46,561 nt of DNA from contig CAZQEZ010000015.1 in NCBI GenBank assembly GCA_964592475.1, forward strand, positions 1-46,561. The letters run 5' to 3'. This stretch comes from CAZQEZ01 sp964592475. Lineage in GTDB: Bacteria; Bacteroidota; Bacteroidia; Cytophagales; Cyclobacteriaceae. The notes below the pieces were generated by a model, which saw nothing but the letters and a program-made list of their open reading frames with translations, did not search any database and was not told the origin of the DNA. Within the stretch, counting starts at the first letter, position 1. Each line of letters starts with the position of its first letter. Shown here piece by piece: positions 16,300 to 26,094 of this stretch. The translations under genes and the position numbers were made by a program.

Positions 16300-17307
16300 T
16301 TAATTGCCACTTTTCAGTCTGTTACTGTTTTTGTTTTTTGAGCGGCGCATTTTTTGATAGTTTTGCCCAATTTTAGGGTTTTGTTTTTTATAAAACGGCT
16401 GGCCTCTATACTCACGTGCGCCCAAATGTTTATGCTGATGTTTTAACTGGGTATCACAACTTTTTATCGGGCACCGTGGCGAATCAGGTATATTGTACCT
16501 GATGCCTATTTGAAAATTAAGCGCGGGTTGACTCACATTAAGTGGGTAACTCTCCCCCACGTTCATTGTATAGCTTTTAAACTCCAAATTAGGACGCACA
16601 TACAATCGAAAATATTCGCTCATTTCATATTCTATAGGTGCTCCAACATTGAAAAACATGCCCTTTTGTAAATTGGCTTTATCAAAAGCTCCTCCATATC
16701 CCATACTACCTATGTTTGCGTCAGCATAGTAATGAAAATCACCAATTTGATAAACTTTACCCCCCAGCATAATATACCATCGCGAGAAAAAAGTAGCTGA
16801 TTTATCACTTTGGTAGATTCCTAAAGAAGTTCTGCCTTCTGTTGGAGTTAGCGTGGGCAACTGGTGATATTGCAATGCAACACCTGCCCCTACACGAAAA
16901 CGCATAATGTCAAAATGTAGAGAAATATTCAAAGGGATACTTGTACTTACTCCTCTTAATTTTAAAGGCCGTTCAGAAGTATTGATTGTCAAAGAGTCAA
17001 CGGTATTAATAGAAGCCTGCACTGGAGCGTTTAGCCAGTTGCTATAGTAAGCCCCCCCTGATGGAGCCATATATAAATTACCCCCTGAGTTACTTAAAAT
17101 AACGTTTTCAGGTGTTGTGCCATAAAATGTAGCACCAACTCCTGTAGACAATGTCCAGGTAAATTTATTTAAGAACACTCTAAAAAAGCTTTTTTTGGGT
17201 TTTGGAGAATCAAAATCTGCATAAGGATTGAAGCCTCTCTTTTTTTGCCCGTAGGAGACAAAACAAATGAGTATAAGTGGGATTAGTATAAGAAATCTTT
17301 TCTTCAA
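16300..17307 (-). CDS. outer-membrane beta-barrel protein with basic C-terminal tail
   Basis: 335 residues with signal peptide (MKKRFLILIPLILICFVSYG). Alternating amphipathic strands fill residues 50-270 (e.g. WTLSTGVGATFYGT, IPLNISLHFDIMRFRVGAGV, LYVRPNLEFKSYTMNVGESY, LNFQIGIRYNIP), as in PorT-like/OmpA-like 8-strand barrels. Unusually the barrel does not end the protein: about 60 residues rich in Lys, Arg, His and Gln follow, with two Cys (RCPIKSCDTQLKHQHKH) and YRGQPFYKKQNPKIGQNYQK. Being after the last strand, this tail should lie in the periplasm and could bind peptidoglycan or nucleic-acid-like polyanions. Function unknown. Confidence 0.75.
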   Translation of the reverse strand: MKKRFLILIPLILICFVSYGQKKRGFNPYADFDSPKPKKSFFRVFLNKFTWTLSTGVGATFYGTTPENVILSNSGGNLYMAPSGGAYYSNWLNAPVQASINTVDSLTINTSERPLKLRGVSTSIPLNISLHFDIMRFRVGAGVALQYHQLPTLTPTEGRTSLGIYQSDKSATFFSRWYIMLGGKVYQIGDFHYYADANIGSMGYGGAFDKANLQKGMFFNVGAPIEYEMSEYFRLYVRPNLEFKSYTMNVGESYPLNVSQPALNFQIGIRYNIPDSPRCPIKSCDTQLKHQHKHLGAREYRGQPFYKKQNPKIGQNYQKMRRSKNKNSNRLKSGN

Positions 17308-17433
17308 AGTTATCCGGAATTATTGCTAGCTTATTAAACGGATAAAGTTACTGCTTTATTTTCAGCCAAAAAGTAGAATTTTATTTTAAATGGTACTTAT
17401 AAAAAGTGGAGGAATTACCGGATGGAAATAAAT

Positions 17434-17476
17434 AAGGTGGTGAAAAAATTCGTTATATAAAATTAATCACCACCTT
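17434..17476 (-). terminator. hairpin after glnN
   Basis: Perfect 10-bp arms AAGGTGGTGA / TCACCACCTT (17434-17443 and 17467-17476) enclose a 23-base AT-rich loop, 17 bases past the glnN stop. AT-rich sequence follows on the minus strand. Confidence 0.6.
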
Positions 17477-17493
17477 GATCTTTAACTTCAAAT

Positions 17494-19656
17494 TTATTTT
17501 ATGAATAACAATTCTCTGTATTTAACCAAAGGCCAATCCTGATTGTCAACAAATAGCTCAAGCTTATCTACTGCATAACGGATTTTATCAAAATATTTTT
17601 CCTTTACATCATCGCAATAAGCAATCGCTTGTTCTCGGGTATCTTCTATTTTATTTACCCGCTTTCTTTCTTCTATCATATTAGCCACATCTCGCTTGAT
17701 AGAGTCAATATATCCTGCAATCTTTTCAATAGTTTTCACAACAGAGGTATTGTCAATACCCAGTCCTTTCAATCCATTGGCATTTTCAACCAATTTATTT
17801 TGGTATTTAATTGCTGTAGGAACAATATGATTCATGGCTAAGTCACCCATTACTCTGGATTCTATTTGCACCTTTTTTATATAATTCTCTAATAATATCT
17901 CCACTCTGGCTTCCATTTCCCGGTGTGTCAATACATTATTGTTCTTGAAAATAGTATTAGATTTTTCAGATAATAGTACATCTAAAGCACGAGGTGTGTC
18001 TTTAATGTTGGATAAACTTCTCTTTTCAGCTTCATTTAGCCAGGCATCTGAATAGTTATCTCCTTCAAATCGAACATTCTTAGAAGTTTTGATGTAATCT
18101 CTTAGAACTGCTACAATGGCCATTCGCTTTTCTTCTCCATTGTCTATTTTAGCTTGTACTTCATCATGAAATTTCGTGAGTTGTTCAGCCATCATAGTGT
18201 TTAAAGAAGTCATCGGCGCTGCTGAATTAGCCTCAGCACCCACTGCTCTTAATTCAAATTTGTTACCAGTAAAAGCAAATGGTGACGTTCTATTCCTGTC
18301 CGTATTATCTAATATGATTTCGGGAATTTTATCAATGCCCAGTTTCATATACATGTTTTCACCTTTTTCTACAGTGATATTGCCGTTATTTTCCAACTCG
18401 TCCAGTACAGCTGATAACTGACTGCCGATAAACACGGAAATAATGGCTGGGGGAGCTTCATTGGCACCCAACCTGAAGTCATTTCCGGAGGAAGCAATTG
18501 ATGCTCTCAAAATATCAGCATACTCATGTACGGCTTTAATGGTACAAACCAAAAAAGTAAGAAATTGCAAATTGTCACGAGCACTGCTGCTTGGCTGGTA
18601 AAGATTTACACCTGTATTTGTAATCAAGGACCAGTTATTGTGTTTACCAGAGCCATTCATCTGTGCAAATGGTTTCTCATGAAAAAGCACTTTAAGATTG
18701 TGTCTTAAGGCTACCTTATTCATCAAATCCATTAATAACTGATTGTGATCAACTGCGACATTTACTTCTTCAAAAAGTGGGGCAACCTCAAATTGTCCAG
18801 GTGCTACTTCATTGTGCCTGGTACTCACAGGTATTCCCAATCGTAAGGCTTCAAATTCAAAATCTCTCATGAAGTCAAAAACACGTGGTGAAATTGAGCC
18901 AAAATAATGATCGTCTAATTGTTGTCCTCTGGCAGGTGCATGGCCAAATACTGTTCGCTTAGTCATTACCAGATCAGGCCTGGCATTATACAATGCTTCG
19001 TCTACAACAAAATATTCTTGCTCAACACCTAGTGAAGCGTGTACGGAAGTGACATTGCGATCAAACAATTTACAAACTTTAGTAGCCGCTTTATCTACAG
19101 CACCCAAAGCTTTCAGCAATGGCGCTTTATAATCCAGCGCTTCGCCGGTATAAGACACAAAAATAGTGGGAATACAAAGTGTTTGACTAAAAATGAATAT
19201 TGGCGAACTTGGATCCCAGGCTGTGTAGCCCCGGGCTTCAAAAGTACTGCGAATGCCTCCGGACGGGAATGAACTGGCATCTGGTTCCTGCTGAACCAAT
19301 GCAGTGCCTTTAAATGATTCTATGCCTTTACTGGCATCAAAAAAAGAGTCGTGCTTCTCTGCAGTAGCTCCTGTTAATGGTTGAAACCAGTGCGTGTAAT
19401 GTGTAATGCCTTTATTCATTGCCCAGGCCTTTACGGCAGCAGCTACTGCATCTGCAGTTTCCAAATCTACTTTTTTGCCTTTGTTAATGGATTCCATTAC
19501 TTTATTAAAAGCATCTGCCGATAAAGAGGCTTTCATGGCTTCTACGCCAAAAGAATAGCTACCAAAATAATCCGATACTTTTTCCGCTGGTGGGGTTACT
19601 TTTACAGGTATTCTTTCTCCTGTTCTTTTCAGCGCTTCAAATCTAAGTGTTGCCAT
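17494..19656 (-). CDS. glnN: glutamine synthetase type III
   Basis: 720 residues, the normal size of GSIII (GSI is about 470). Joins ammonia to glutamate with ATP; forms dodecamers in the cytosol. Seen: the GSIII N-terminal block FGSYSFGVEAMKASLS, HYTHWFQPLTGATAEKHDSF, metal-site EQEYFVVDE, the NGSGKHNNWSL loop (glutamate/ATP binding), RLGANEAPPAIISVFIG, and NRTSPFAFTGNKFELRAVGA. The C-terminal 150 residues are the GSIII-specific helical region. Bacteroidota commonly use GSIII as main nitrogen-assimilation enzyme. Own TAnnTTTG promoter; no nitrogen regulator next to it. Confidence 0.97.
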   Translation of the reverse strand: MATLRFEALKRTGERIPVKVTPPAEKVSDYFGSYSFGVEAMKASLSADAFNKVMESINKGKKVDLETADAVAAAVKAWAMNKGITHYTHWFQPLTGATAEKHDSFFDASKGIESFKGTALVQQEPDASSFPSGGIRSTFEARGYTAWDPSSPIFIFSQTLCIPTIFVSYTGEALDYKAPLLKALGAVDKAATKVCKLFDRNVTSVHASLGVEQEYFVVDEALYNARPDLVMTKRTVFGHAPARGQQLDDHYFGSISPRVFDFMRDFEFEALRLGIPVSTRHNEVAPGQFEVAPLFEEVNVAVDHNQLLMDLMNKVALRHNLKVLFHEKPFAQMNGSGKHNNWSLITNTGVNLYQPSSSARDNLQFLTFLVCTIKAVHEYADILRASIASSGNDFRLGANEAPPAIISVFIGSQLSAVLDELENNGNITVEKGENMYMKLGIDKIPEIILDNTDRNRTSPFAFTGNKFELRAVGAEANSAAPMTSLNTMMAEQLTKFHDEVQAKIDNGEEKRMAIVAVLRDYIKTSKNVRFEGDNYSDAWLNEAEKRSLSNIKDTPRALDVLLSEKSNTIFKNNNVLTHREMEARVEILLENYIKKVQIESRVMGDLAMNHIVPTAIKYQNKLVENANGLKGLGIDNTSVVKTIEKIAGYIDSIKRDVANMIEERKRVNKIEDTREQAIAYCDDVKEKYFDKIRYAVDKLELFVDNQDWPLVKYRELLFIK

Positions 19657-19696
19657 AAAATTGTAATTAAACGTTTAAGTGGGTAAAATATGCCCA

Positions 19697-19704
19697 CAAA
19701 AATA
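19697..19704 (-). promoter_or_regulatory. -7 box of glnN promoter
   Basis: Minus-strand TATTTTTG matches TAnnTTTG and ends 40 bases before the glnN ATG. Confidence 0.5.
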
Positions 19705-19943
19705 GGATAAATCTGCACAATTAGTTGAAATTGTAAAAAAATTACATCGAAACACGCGGGAATTAATAAAAATTACGAATAGATAATTATTTTTGAATTA
19801 GTAACTGGATTAATTGTGAAATTTGTAGGTGAGAAAATAGCTGTGCAATTCAAAAATTTTCAGATACTTGATTTTTGACCTACGCTGATATAATGAAAGA
19901 TATTAAAATCAAATAAATCTTTTGTCAACTATTTGAAATAGTC

Positions 19944-20366
19944 TCATTTTCCTACCACTTGCACCACTACTTTTCTACTGCGGGGGCGGGTGTCAAAATC
20001 TACAAAAATGATTTGTTGCCAGGTACCTAAAATTAATTCACCGTTACTGAATGGGGCTGTAAGATGGGTTCCCATTAATGTAGAACGAAGGTGGGCTCCA
20101 CCGTTATCATCACCCCAAGTTTGATTATGGTGATAATTTTTACCATAAGGAGCAATTTGCTGCAACATATTAGCAATATCATGATTGACTAATCCAGGCT
20201 CATATTCTACGGTAGACACTCCCGTGGTAGAACCAATGGCAAAAACCTGAACCATGCCTTCGTGCAACTTGGCACCTTCCAATATTTTTCGCACCTTATC
20301 AGTAATATCAATTATGTCGGTTTTGCCTTTGGTGCTAAATTCTATGGTTTGAGTTACTATTTCCAT
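19944..20366 (-). CDS. YjbQ family protein (UPF0047)
   Basis: 140 residues from the ATG at 20366, one base after the purL stop; a longer frame would read back into purL and has no support, and 140 is the usual family length. Seen: IEFSTKGKTDIIDITDKVRK, QVFAIGSTTGVSTVEYEPGL, the conserved HHNQTWGDDNGGAHLRSTLM and GELILGTWQQIIFVDFDTRP. The family is often called secondary thiamine-phosphate synthase because E. coli YjbQ shows weak activity of that kind; its physiological role is unsettled. Spacing implies cotranscription and possibly translational coupling with purL. Confidence 0.92.
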   Translation of the reverse strand: MEIVTQTIEFSTKGKTDIIDITDKVRKILEGAKLHEGMVQVFAIGSTTGVSTVEYEPGLVNHDIANMLQQIAPYGKNYHHNQTWGDDNGGAHLRSTLMGTHLTAPFSNGELILGTWQQIIFVDFDTRPRSRKVVVQVVGK

Positions 20367-20367
20367 T

Positions 20368-23300
20368 TTATATCTTATTTTCCTTAATCCATTCTCTGGC
20401 ACTGGTAAAAGCTTCCAGCCAAGGGGTAATTTCATCCTGCCCTCTTCTTTTTTCATAATAAGGCCAATGATGTGGACGGAACGATCGCTCTAAATGTGGC
20501 ATCATGGCCAGGTGTCTTCCATCAGTTGAGCAGATCGCAGCCGTGGCAAAATCAGATCCATTGGGATTACCCGGGTATTCTTGATAGCTATATTTCATGG
20601 CTATTTGGTATTTTTCTTCTGCCTCTGGCAAAACAAATTTACCTTCTCCGTGCGCAATCCAAATTCCTAAACGGCTGTTTTCAAGCGATTTTAACATAAT
20701 GGAATTGGAAGGCAATATACCTACATTTACAAATGCACATTCAAACTTATTGGAATCATTATGACGCATTTGCACTTTTTTCTCATAATCAGGATGTATT
20801 AAATCAAGAGCTACCATTAGTTGGCAACCATTACAAACGCCGAGGCTTAAAGTATCCTTTCTGGCATAAAAATTATCCAGGGCTTCTTTAGCCATTGGGT
20901 TGTACAAAAATGCACCAGCCCAGCCTTTAGCTGACCCCAGCACATCACTATTGGAAAAGCCTCCCGTAAAAACTATTAAATTTACATCTTTTAAGTTTTC
21001 TCTACCACTTATAAGATCGGTCATATGCACATCTTTAACATCAAAACCAGCCAAATGCATCATGTAAGCCATTTCTCTATCTCCATTAATTCCTTTTTCT
21101 CTTATAATGGCTGCCTTTAAACCAGTTAGCTTACGGCGATTAAAAGTAGCCTGCAAATCAGCTGTATTACCAGTAAAATGGTTAGGGAAACTAAATTTCA
21201 AAGGTTGTTCTTTATAATTTTTAAACCTTTTTAATGCTAACTTTTCCGGGGTTTGTTTTTTATCTAGCAAATAAGATGTACGATACCAGCTATCTCTGTA
21301 ATGATCTATATCCAGTTGAAGTTCTATTCCTTCGTGTTCAATATGAATTAAGTTGTCTTCGTGAGGCTTACCAATAAAATGATAGTTCACCCCATGTTCC
21401 TCCAATATTTCTGTTACGCTGGAAAAATCCATCACTTGAATAATTATACCAGGTTTTTCACTAAACAGCAATTTCACAGCATCTTTTTCGGGTATATCAT
21501 TAAGGCTTACACTTAAACCGAAAGAATTGCTTGAAAAAGTCATTTCCAGAAGTGCAGTAATTAAGCCACCCGCTGAAACATCGTGGCCGGCCAAAATCTT
21601 ATTCTGAGTAATTAAATATTGAATAGCGTTAAATACAGATTTAAAATAAGCCGCATCCTGTATTGTAGGTACCTCATCACCGATTTGATTAAGTATTTGG
21701 GCAAAACTGGAGCCTCCTAATTTGAAACCATCTTTACTAAAATCAATATAAATTAATGAAGTTTCAACATCTTCCACTAATACTGGCTCCACTACTTTTC
21801 GAATGTCGCTTACCTCTGCTCCAGCAGAAATTATTACTGTACCCGGTGAATACACTGTATCTCCATCAGGATATTTTTGAGTCATTGAAAGAGAATCTTT
21901 TCCTGTAGGAATGTTAATTCCTAAAGCAATAGCAAAATCGGATGCCGCTTTTACTGCTTCATACAACCGGGCATTTTCCCCTTCATTTTTGGCAGGCCAC
22001 ATCCAATTGGCGCTTAGCGATACACCCTCCAGGCTATGGGTTAATGGTGCCCATATTAGGTTGGTAAGTGATTCAGCTATTGCAAGTACCGACCCGGCAG
22101 CTGCATCAATTAAAGCAGGCACTGGCGCATGCCCAATGGCAGTAGCCATACCTTTATTACTGTCAAAATCAATTGTGACAACGCCTACATTGTTGAGCGG
22201 TAATTGAATAGCTCCTGTAGCTTGTTGCTTGGCTACTTTTCCCGATACGCACCTATCTACTTTATTGATCAGCCAGTCTTTACAGGCCACCGCTTCTAGC
22301 TGAAGCACGTTTTCCAGGTATTGTTCTATTTTATTATTGTCGTATTCTAGCGGTTCAAATGTTGCTTTTTGAGTAGAATCTTTTAAAATGGTTTTTGGAG
22401 GTTTGCCAAAAAGATACTTAAGCTTAAGATCAATAGGTTTTTGTTTATGATCGGAAAACTCAAAATTATTGTCTCCGGTGATTTCTCCTACTACATAAAT
22501 AGGTGCTCGCTCTCTGTCTGCTACTTTTTGCAATTGGTCCAAATCGACTTTTCGCATCACTAAGCCCATTCTTTCCTGAGATTCGTTTCCTACTATTTCT
22601 TTTGCAGAAAGTGTGGGATCGCCAATTGGCAATTTATCTAATGCTATTTTGCCCCCGGTATCTTCCACTAATTCTGAAAGGCAGTTGAGGTGCCCCCCTG
22701 CCCCATGATCGTGAATAGAAATAATAGGATTCTCGCTCAACTCTGACATGGCTCTTACTGCATTAGCCACACGTTTTTGCATTTCCGGATTAGCTCTTTG
22801 CACGGCATTTAATTCAATCATGTTGCCATATTCTCCGGTAGCTACTGAAGAAACTGCTCCTCCACCCATACCAATCCGGTAATTATCACCACCCATCACG
22901 ATTACTTTATCTCCTTTTTCAGGGATACTTTTGGTGCTGTCTTGCTTTTTGGCAAAACCCACTCCACCTGCCAGCATTATTACTTTGTCATACCCATATT
23001 TTTTTAGTTTAGTAATATGTTCAAATGTAAGCAAACTACCACAAATCAATGGCTGGCCAAATTTATTACCGAAATCGCTAGCTCCATTTGATGCTTTTAT
23101 CAAAATTTCATCTGGTTTCTGATAGAGCCATTTGCGTGGAGTAATATTTTTTTCCCAACTTCTACCATCTTCCAATCTTGGATAGCTAGTCATATAAACT
23201 GCTGTTCCAGCCAATGGCACACTAGCTTTACCTCCTGCCATTCTATCGCGAATTTCACCCCCTGATCCTGTAGAGGCCCCATTGAAAGGTTCAACAGTAG

Positions 23301-24057
23301 TAGGGAAATTATGGGTTTCTGCTTTCAAGCTAAGTACCGTCTCGATATCTTTTATACTGAAAAAATCCGGCACGTCTGGTCTGACGGGTGAAAACTGAGT
23401 AATAGAAGGTCCCTCAATAAATGCAACATTGTCTTTATAGGCAGATACAATTCTATTGGGATTAACAGCTGATGTTTTCTTTATTAATTGAAAAAGCGAA
23501 TGTTCTTTTTCATGTCCATCAATTATAAATTTTCCATTGAATATTTTGTGCCGACAGTGTTCCGAATTTACCTGCGAAAATCCAAAAACTTCGCTATCGG
23601 TTAGTTCACGTCCTAATTGCCTGCTTACCTCTTCCAAATATTCTATTTCATCTTTGCTTAGCGCTAAGCCTTCCCGTTGATTATATTTCGCGATATCATT
23701 TATGTATTGAACTTGATCAGGTTCCCGCTTTATGGTAAGTGAATCTTGAAATATTCCATCGTAAAGGTTCTGCAACATCGGGTCAAAAGCAGGGTACTTT
23801 TCTTGCGAATGAAGAAACTCTTCTATTCGAGTAATACCTTTTATACCCATATTTTGACAAATTTCCACTGCATTGGTACTCCATGGAGTAATCATTTCAA
23901 CCCTGGGACCAATAAATTTGCCTTCTAGAGTATTTTCATCAATTTTTTCGGCATGATTAAAAAGCCATTTTAATTTCTCAGTATAATTTTCAGATATTGT
24001 ATGTTGGCTTTCAACCAGGTAATAAATGTTATTGGTAGCCTTAAAATATGTAAGCAT
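20368..24057 (-). CDS. purL: phosphoribosylformylglycinamidine synthase (large, single-chain type)
   Basis: 1229 residues, fourth step of purine synthesis: FGAR + glutamine + ATP to FGAM. Long-type PurL with an N-terminal PurS-like region (about 1-130), two AIRS-type ATPase halves (SEHCRHKIFNGKF, LSLKAETHNFPTTVEPFNGA, STGSGGEIRDRM; then IPTGKDSLSMT and GHDVSAGGL), and a C-terminal class I glutaminase (about 965-1229) with nucleophile Cys in SLGVCNGCQLMVAL and the closing MPHLERSFRPHHW. Many Bacteroidota carry this fused form rather than separate PurS/PurQ/PurL. A TAATTTTG promoter box precedes it; yjbQ follows by one base. Confidence 0.97.
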   Translation of the reverse strand: MLTYFKATNNIYYLVESQHTISENYTEKLKWLFNHAEKIDENTLEGKFIGPRVEMITPWSTNAVEICQNMGIKGITRIEEFLHSQEKYPAFDPMLQNLYDGIFQDSLTIKREPDQVQYINDIAKYNQREGLALSKDEIEYLEEVSRQLGRELTDSEVFGFSQVNSEHCRHKIFNGKFIIDGHEKEHSLFQLIKKTSAVNPNRIVSAYKDNVAFIEGPSITQFSPVRPDVPDFFSIKDIETVLSLKAETHNFPTTVEPFNGASTGSGGEIRDRMAGGKASVPLAGTAVYMTSYPRLEDGRSWEKNITPRKWLYQKPDEILIKASNGASDFGNKFGQPLICGSLLTFEHITKLKKYGYDKVIMLAGGVGFAKKQDSTKSIPEKGDKVIVMGGDNYRIGMGGGAVSSVATGEYGNMIELNAVQRANPEMQKRVANAVRAMSELSENPIISIHDHGAGGHLNCLSELVEDTGGKIALDKLPIGDPTLSAKEIVGNESQERMGLVMRKVDLDQLQKVADRERAPIYVVGEITGDNNFEFSDHKQKPIDLKLKYLFGKPPKTILKDSTQKATFEPLEYDNNKIEQYLENVLQLEAVACKDWLINKVDRCVSGKVAKQQATGAIQLPLNNVGVVTIDFDSNKGMATAIGHAPVPALIDAAAGSVLAIAESLTNLIWAPLTHSLEGVSLSANWMWPAKNEGENARLYEAVKAASDFAIALGINIPTGKDSLSMTQKYPDGDTVYSPGTVIISAGAEVSDIRKVVEPVLVEDVETSLIYIDFSKDGFKLGGSSFAQILNQIGDEVPTIQDAAYFKSVFNAIQYLITQNKILAGHDVSAGGLITALLEMTFSSNSFGLSVSLNDIPEKDAVKLLFSEKPGIIIQVMDFSSVTEILEEHGVNYHFIGKPHEDNLIHIEHEGIELQLDIDHYRDSWYRTSYLLDKKQTPEKLALKRFKNYKEQPLKFSFPNHFTGNTADLQATFNRRKLTGLKAAIIREKGINGDREMAYMMHLAGFDVKDVHMTDLISGRENLKDVNLIVFTGGFSNSDVLGSAKGWAGAFLYNPMAKEALDNFYARKDTLSLGVCNGCQLMVALDLIHPDYEKKVQMRHNDSNKFECAFVNVGILPSNSIMLKSLENSRLGIWIAHGEGKFVLPEAEEKYQIAMKYSYQEYPGNPNGSDFATAAICSTDGRHLAMMPHLERSFRPHHWPYYEKRRGQDEITPWLEAFTSAREWIKENKI

Positions 24058-24092
24058 ATATTTGTCTAAAATGAGTGGTTCTTGTGAAGCCG

Positions 24093-24100
24093 CAAAATTA
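24093..24100 (-). promoter_or_regulatory. -7 box of purL promoter
   Basis: Minus-strand TAATTTTG matches TAnnTTTG, 35 bases before the purL ATG. No obvious purine riboswitch lies in the short leader. Confidence 0.42.
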
Positions 24101-24138
24101 ATAAAAATTGAGGCACGATTAGCAATGCTAAAGAATCA

Positions 24139-24169
24139 TTTATGGGTTATCACATTTTTTATACCTTTG
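24139..24169 (+). promoter_or_regulatory. promoter of the PD40/OmpA gene
   Basis: TACCTTTG at 24162-24169 matches TAnnTTTG; TTTA at 24139-24142 is 19 bp upstream, the same arrangement as before pfkA. It implies a leader of about 95 bases and supports the ATG at 24271 over the earlier in-frame ATG at 24142, which lies inside the promoter. Confidence 0.6.
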
Positions 24170-24270
24170 CAATTTGTCTATGTATACTAATTTTTAACGG
24201 AAATAAGATCAACTATTGTAAGAATAAAATTCTTGGGGCGTTTTGTCTTGCAGCAACCACAATTAATACT

Positions 24271-25893
24271 ATGAAAAACTGGAAATTATATATTTTACTT
24301 TTGAATTTGGTCATTTGTACAAATGCATTTGCACAAATTGATCGTACAGAAAAATTAGACACTACTGTAAACACATCTTATGACGAAATAAACCCAATAA
24401 TACATCCTGATGGTGAAAAGCTCTATTTTACCAGGGCCAACCACCCGGAAAATACCGGCGGCAAAAAAGACCCCGGAGATATTTGGGTAGCTAATAAAGA
24501 AGCTGATGGATGGGGGCTCTCTAGCAGAGTGCAGGGTCCGATCAACAATAAATTTTTTAATGGAATTATAGGATTTAGCTCCGATGGCAACACTATGTAT
24601 CTCCATCATTTATATAAAAATGGGAAACTACAAACCAGAGGAGTATCAGTAAGCATAAATAAAAATGGCAACTGGTCTGATCCAATAGCTGTTCCAGTGG
24701 CATTTTTTCAAAATAGAAGTGAGCATCAAAGTGCCTCGATGGCAGCTAACAAGCAGGTAATGCTACTTGCTATGGAATCGTATGGCAATTATGGAGCTGA
24801 GGATATATACGTAACTTTCAGACAGGCAGACGGTCAATGGACATCGCCTGAAAACTTGGGCAGCCAAATCAACACACGTTATCAGGAATATAGCCCCTAT
24901 CTGTTAGCGGATAACAAGACACTGATTTTCGCTAGTAATGGTTACGATGGGTTTGGCAGTATGGACTTTTTTTACAGTACCCGACTCGATGAAAGCTGGA
25001 AAAACTGGAGTAAGCCACAAAACTTAGGCGCTGAAATAAATAGCAGCGGCCGAGAGGCATATTATCATATTTCACCAGATGGCGAATATGTTTATTTTAT
25101 GTCTACCCGTAATAGTGAGGGATATGGTGACTTACGCAGAATGAAGCTGCAAAAAGAAGATTTGCCCAATCAAGTAGCCGAAGAAGAGCCTGTATTTGTG
25201 ACGGAAATGCCTAAAAACATAAGACCTTCGGAGAATGTGGAGCAAACCGTAACAATTGAAACTGCAGACAGCACTATTATGGTAACAGGTATGGTAGTGA
25301 GTGAAACAGATAATCAGCCTATCGATGCTCAATTGACATTTATACCTAGCCCAGGAGTTGATATTTCGGGAACGGTGACTGATAAAACAAATGGCCGTTA
25401 TGAAATAAAATTACCCTTTACCGATAACTATATAGTAAAAATAGAAGCCAAAGGATTTTTGAATACCGAAGAAAATCTATTTTTAGCAGACAAAAGTGGC
25501 AACTCTTTTAATCAGAACTTTATATTAACTCCTTTGGAAATAGGAAGAACCTTTCGTTTGGATAATGTGCTTTTTGAACGTGGTACAACAAACCTGGCTG
25601 ACACTTCTTATAATGAATTAGATAAAGTAATAGAAATGATGAACCAAAACCCAGGCATAGAAATAGAGCTGGGAGGCCATACAGACAACAGAGGAGCCGC
25701 CAGAGCCAATTTAAAGTTATCTCAAGAAAGAGTGGATAAAGTAAAACAATATCTTGTAGAAAATGGTATTGAAGAACAAAGAATTACTGGTAAAGGCTAT
25801 GGTAGTTTAAAACCGATTGCCAGTAACAAAAACGAAACCACCAGGAAATTAAATCGAAGAGTTGAGTTTACCATTTTGAAGAATAAAGAATAA
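24271..25893 (+). CDS. PD40 propeller / CRD / OmpA-domain outer-membrane protein
   Basis: 540 residues from the ATG at 24271, which gives a clean signal peptide (MKNWKLYILLLNLVICTNAFAQ). Order: WD40-like PD40 blades (about 30-290: PIIHPDGEKLYFTRANHP, YSPYLLADNKTLIFASNGY, YHISPDGEYVYFMSTRN), a carboxypeptidase regulatory-like domain (about 320-410: VTGMVVSETDNQPIDAQLTF), and a C-terminal OmpA domain (about 420-540) with the peptidoglycan motif GGHTDNRGAARANLKLSQER and RKLNRRVEF. This order resembles PorE of the T9SS and related OmpA-family proteins, but the N-terminal TPR of PorE is missing. It likely anchors an outer-membrane complex to peptidoglycan. Confidence 0.88.
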   Translation: MKNWKLYILLLNLVICTNAFAQIDRTEKLDTTVNTSYDEINPIIHPDGEKLYFTRANHPENTGGKKDPGDIWVANKEADGWGLSSRVQGPINNKFFNGIIGFSSDGNTMYLHHLYKNGKLQTRGVSVSINKNGNWSDPIAVPVAFFQNRSEHQSASMAANKQVMLLAMESYGNYGAEDIYVTFRQADGQWTSPENLGSQINTRYQEYSPYLLADNKTLIFASNGYDGFGSMDFFYSTRLDESWKNWSKPQNLGAEINSSGREAYYHISPDGEYVYFMSTRNSEGYGDLRRMKLQKEDLPNQVAEEEPVFVTEMPKNIRPSENVEQTVTIETADSTIMVTGMVVSETDNQPIDAQLTFIPSPGVDISGTVTDKTNGRYEIKLPFTDNYIVKIEAKGFLNTEENLFLADKSGNSFNQNFILTPLEIGRTFRLDNVLFERGTTNLADTSYNELDKVIEMMNQNPGIEIELGGHTDNRGAARANLKLSQERVDKVKQYLVENGIEEQRITGKGYGSLKPIASNKNETTRKLNRRVEFTILKNKE

Positions 25894-25908
25894 AGAATAA
25901 AGAATAAT
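25881..25908 (+). repeat. 7-bp tandem repeat across the OmpA stop codon
   Basis: GAATAAA occurs three times in a row followed by GAATAAT (25881-25908). The stop codon (25891-25893) lies in the second unit, so loss or gain of later units would not change the protein but would change spacing to the next gene. Confidence 0.7.
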
Positions 25909-25911
25909 ATA

Positions 25912-26082
25912 ATGAGTAAATCAAAAAAGATTTTTTTGTTGGTAGCAGCAATATTTTTAATCATCGTAATAGTGGTGGTAATTGATATGGCTAACAAAAC
26001 TACTTTTCCAGGACAAAGCCCTAAGGATAGTCCGGAGAACATTGAAGATACGACTGAAAGAAGAGAATTTGATCAATATTAA
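25912..26082 (+). CDS. small single-pass membrane protein (56 aa)
   Basis: ATG at 25912, TAA at 26080-26082. MSKSKK is followed by a 19-residue hydrophobic helix (IFLLVAAIFLIIVIVVVID), then a polar tail MANKTTFPGQSPKDSPENIE ending in EFDQY. The basic start and absence of a cleavage site suggest an N-in membrane anchor with a periplasmic tail. The (D)I/M..(K/R)TTFPG motif recurs in small Bacteroidota proteins labelled membrane or secreted protein; role unknown. It is 18 bases after the OmpA-protein stop and 12 before the DUF2452 gene, so probably in one operon. Confidence 0.72.
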   Translation: MSKSKKIFLLVAAIFLIIVIVVVIDMANKTTFPGQSPKDSPENIEDTTERREFDQY

Positions 26083-26094
26083 AATAGTAATGTT

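Noticed and set aside
20367..20456. 30-residue extension of YjbQ
   Set aside because: It overlaps the end of purL out of frame, and the family length is about 140 residues.
24142..24270. 43-residue N-terminal extension of the PD40/OmpA protein
   Set aside because: The ATG at 24142 lies inside the promoter elements (24139-24169), and the ATG at 24271 gives a proper signal peptide.
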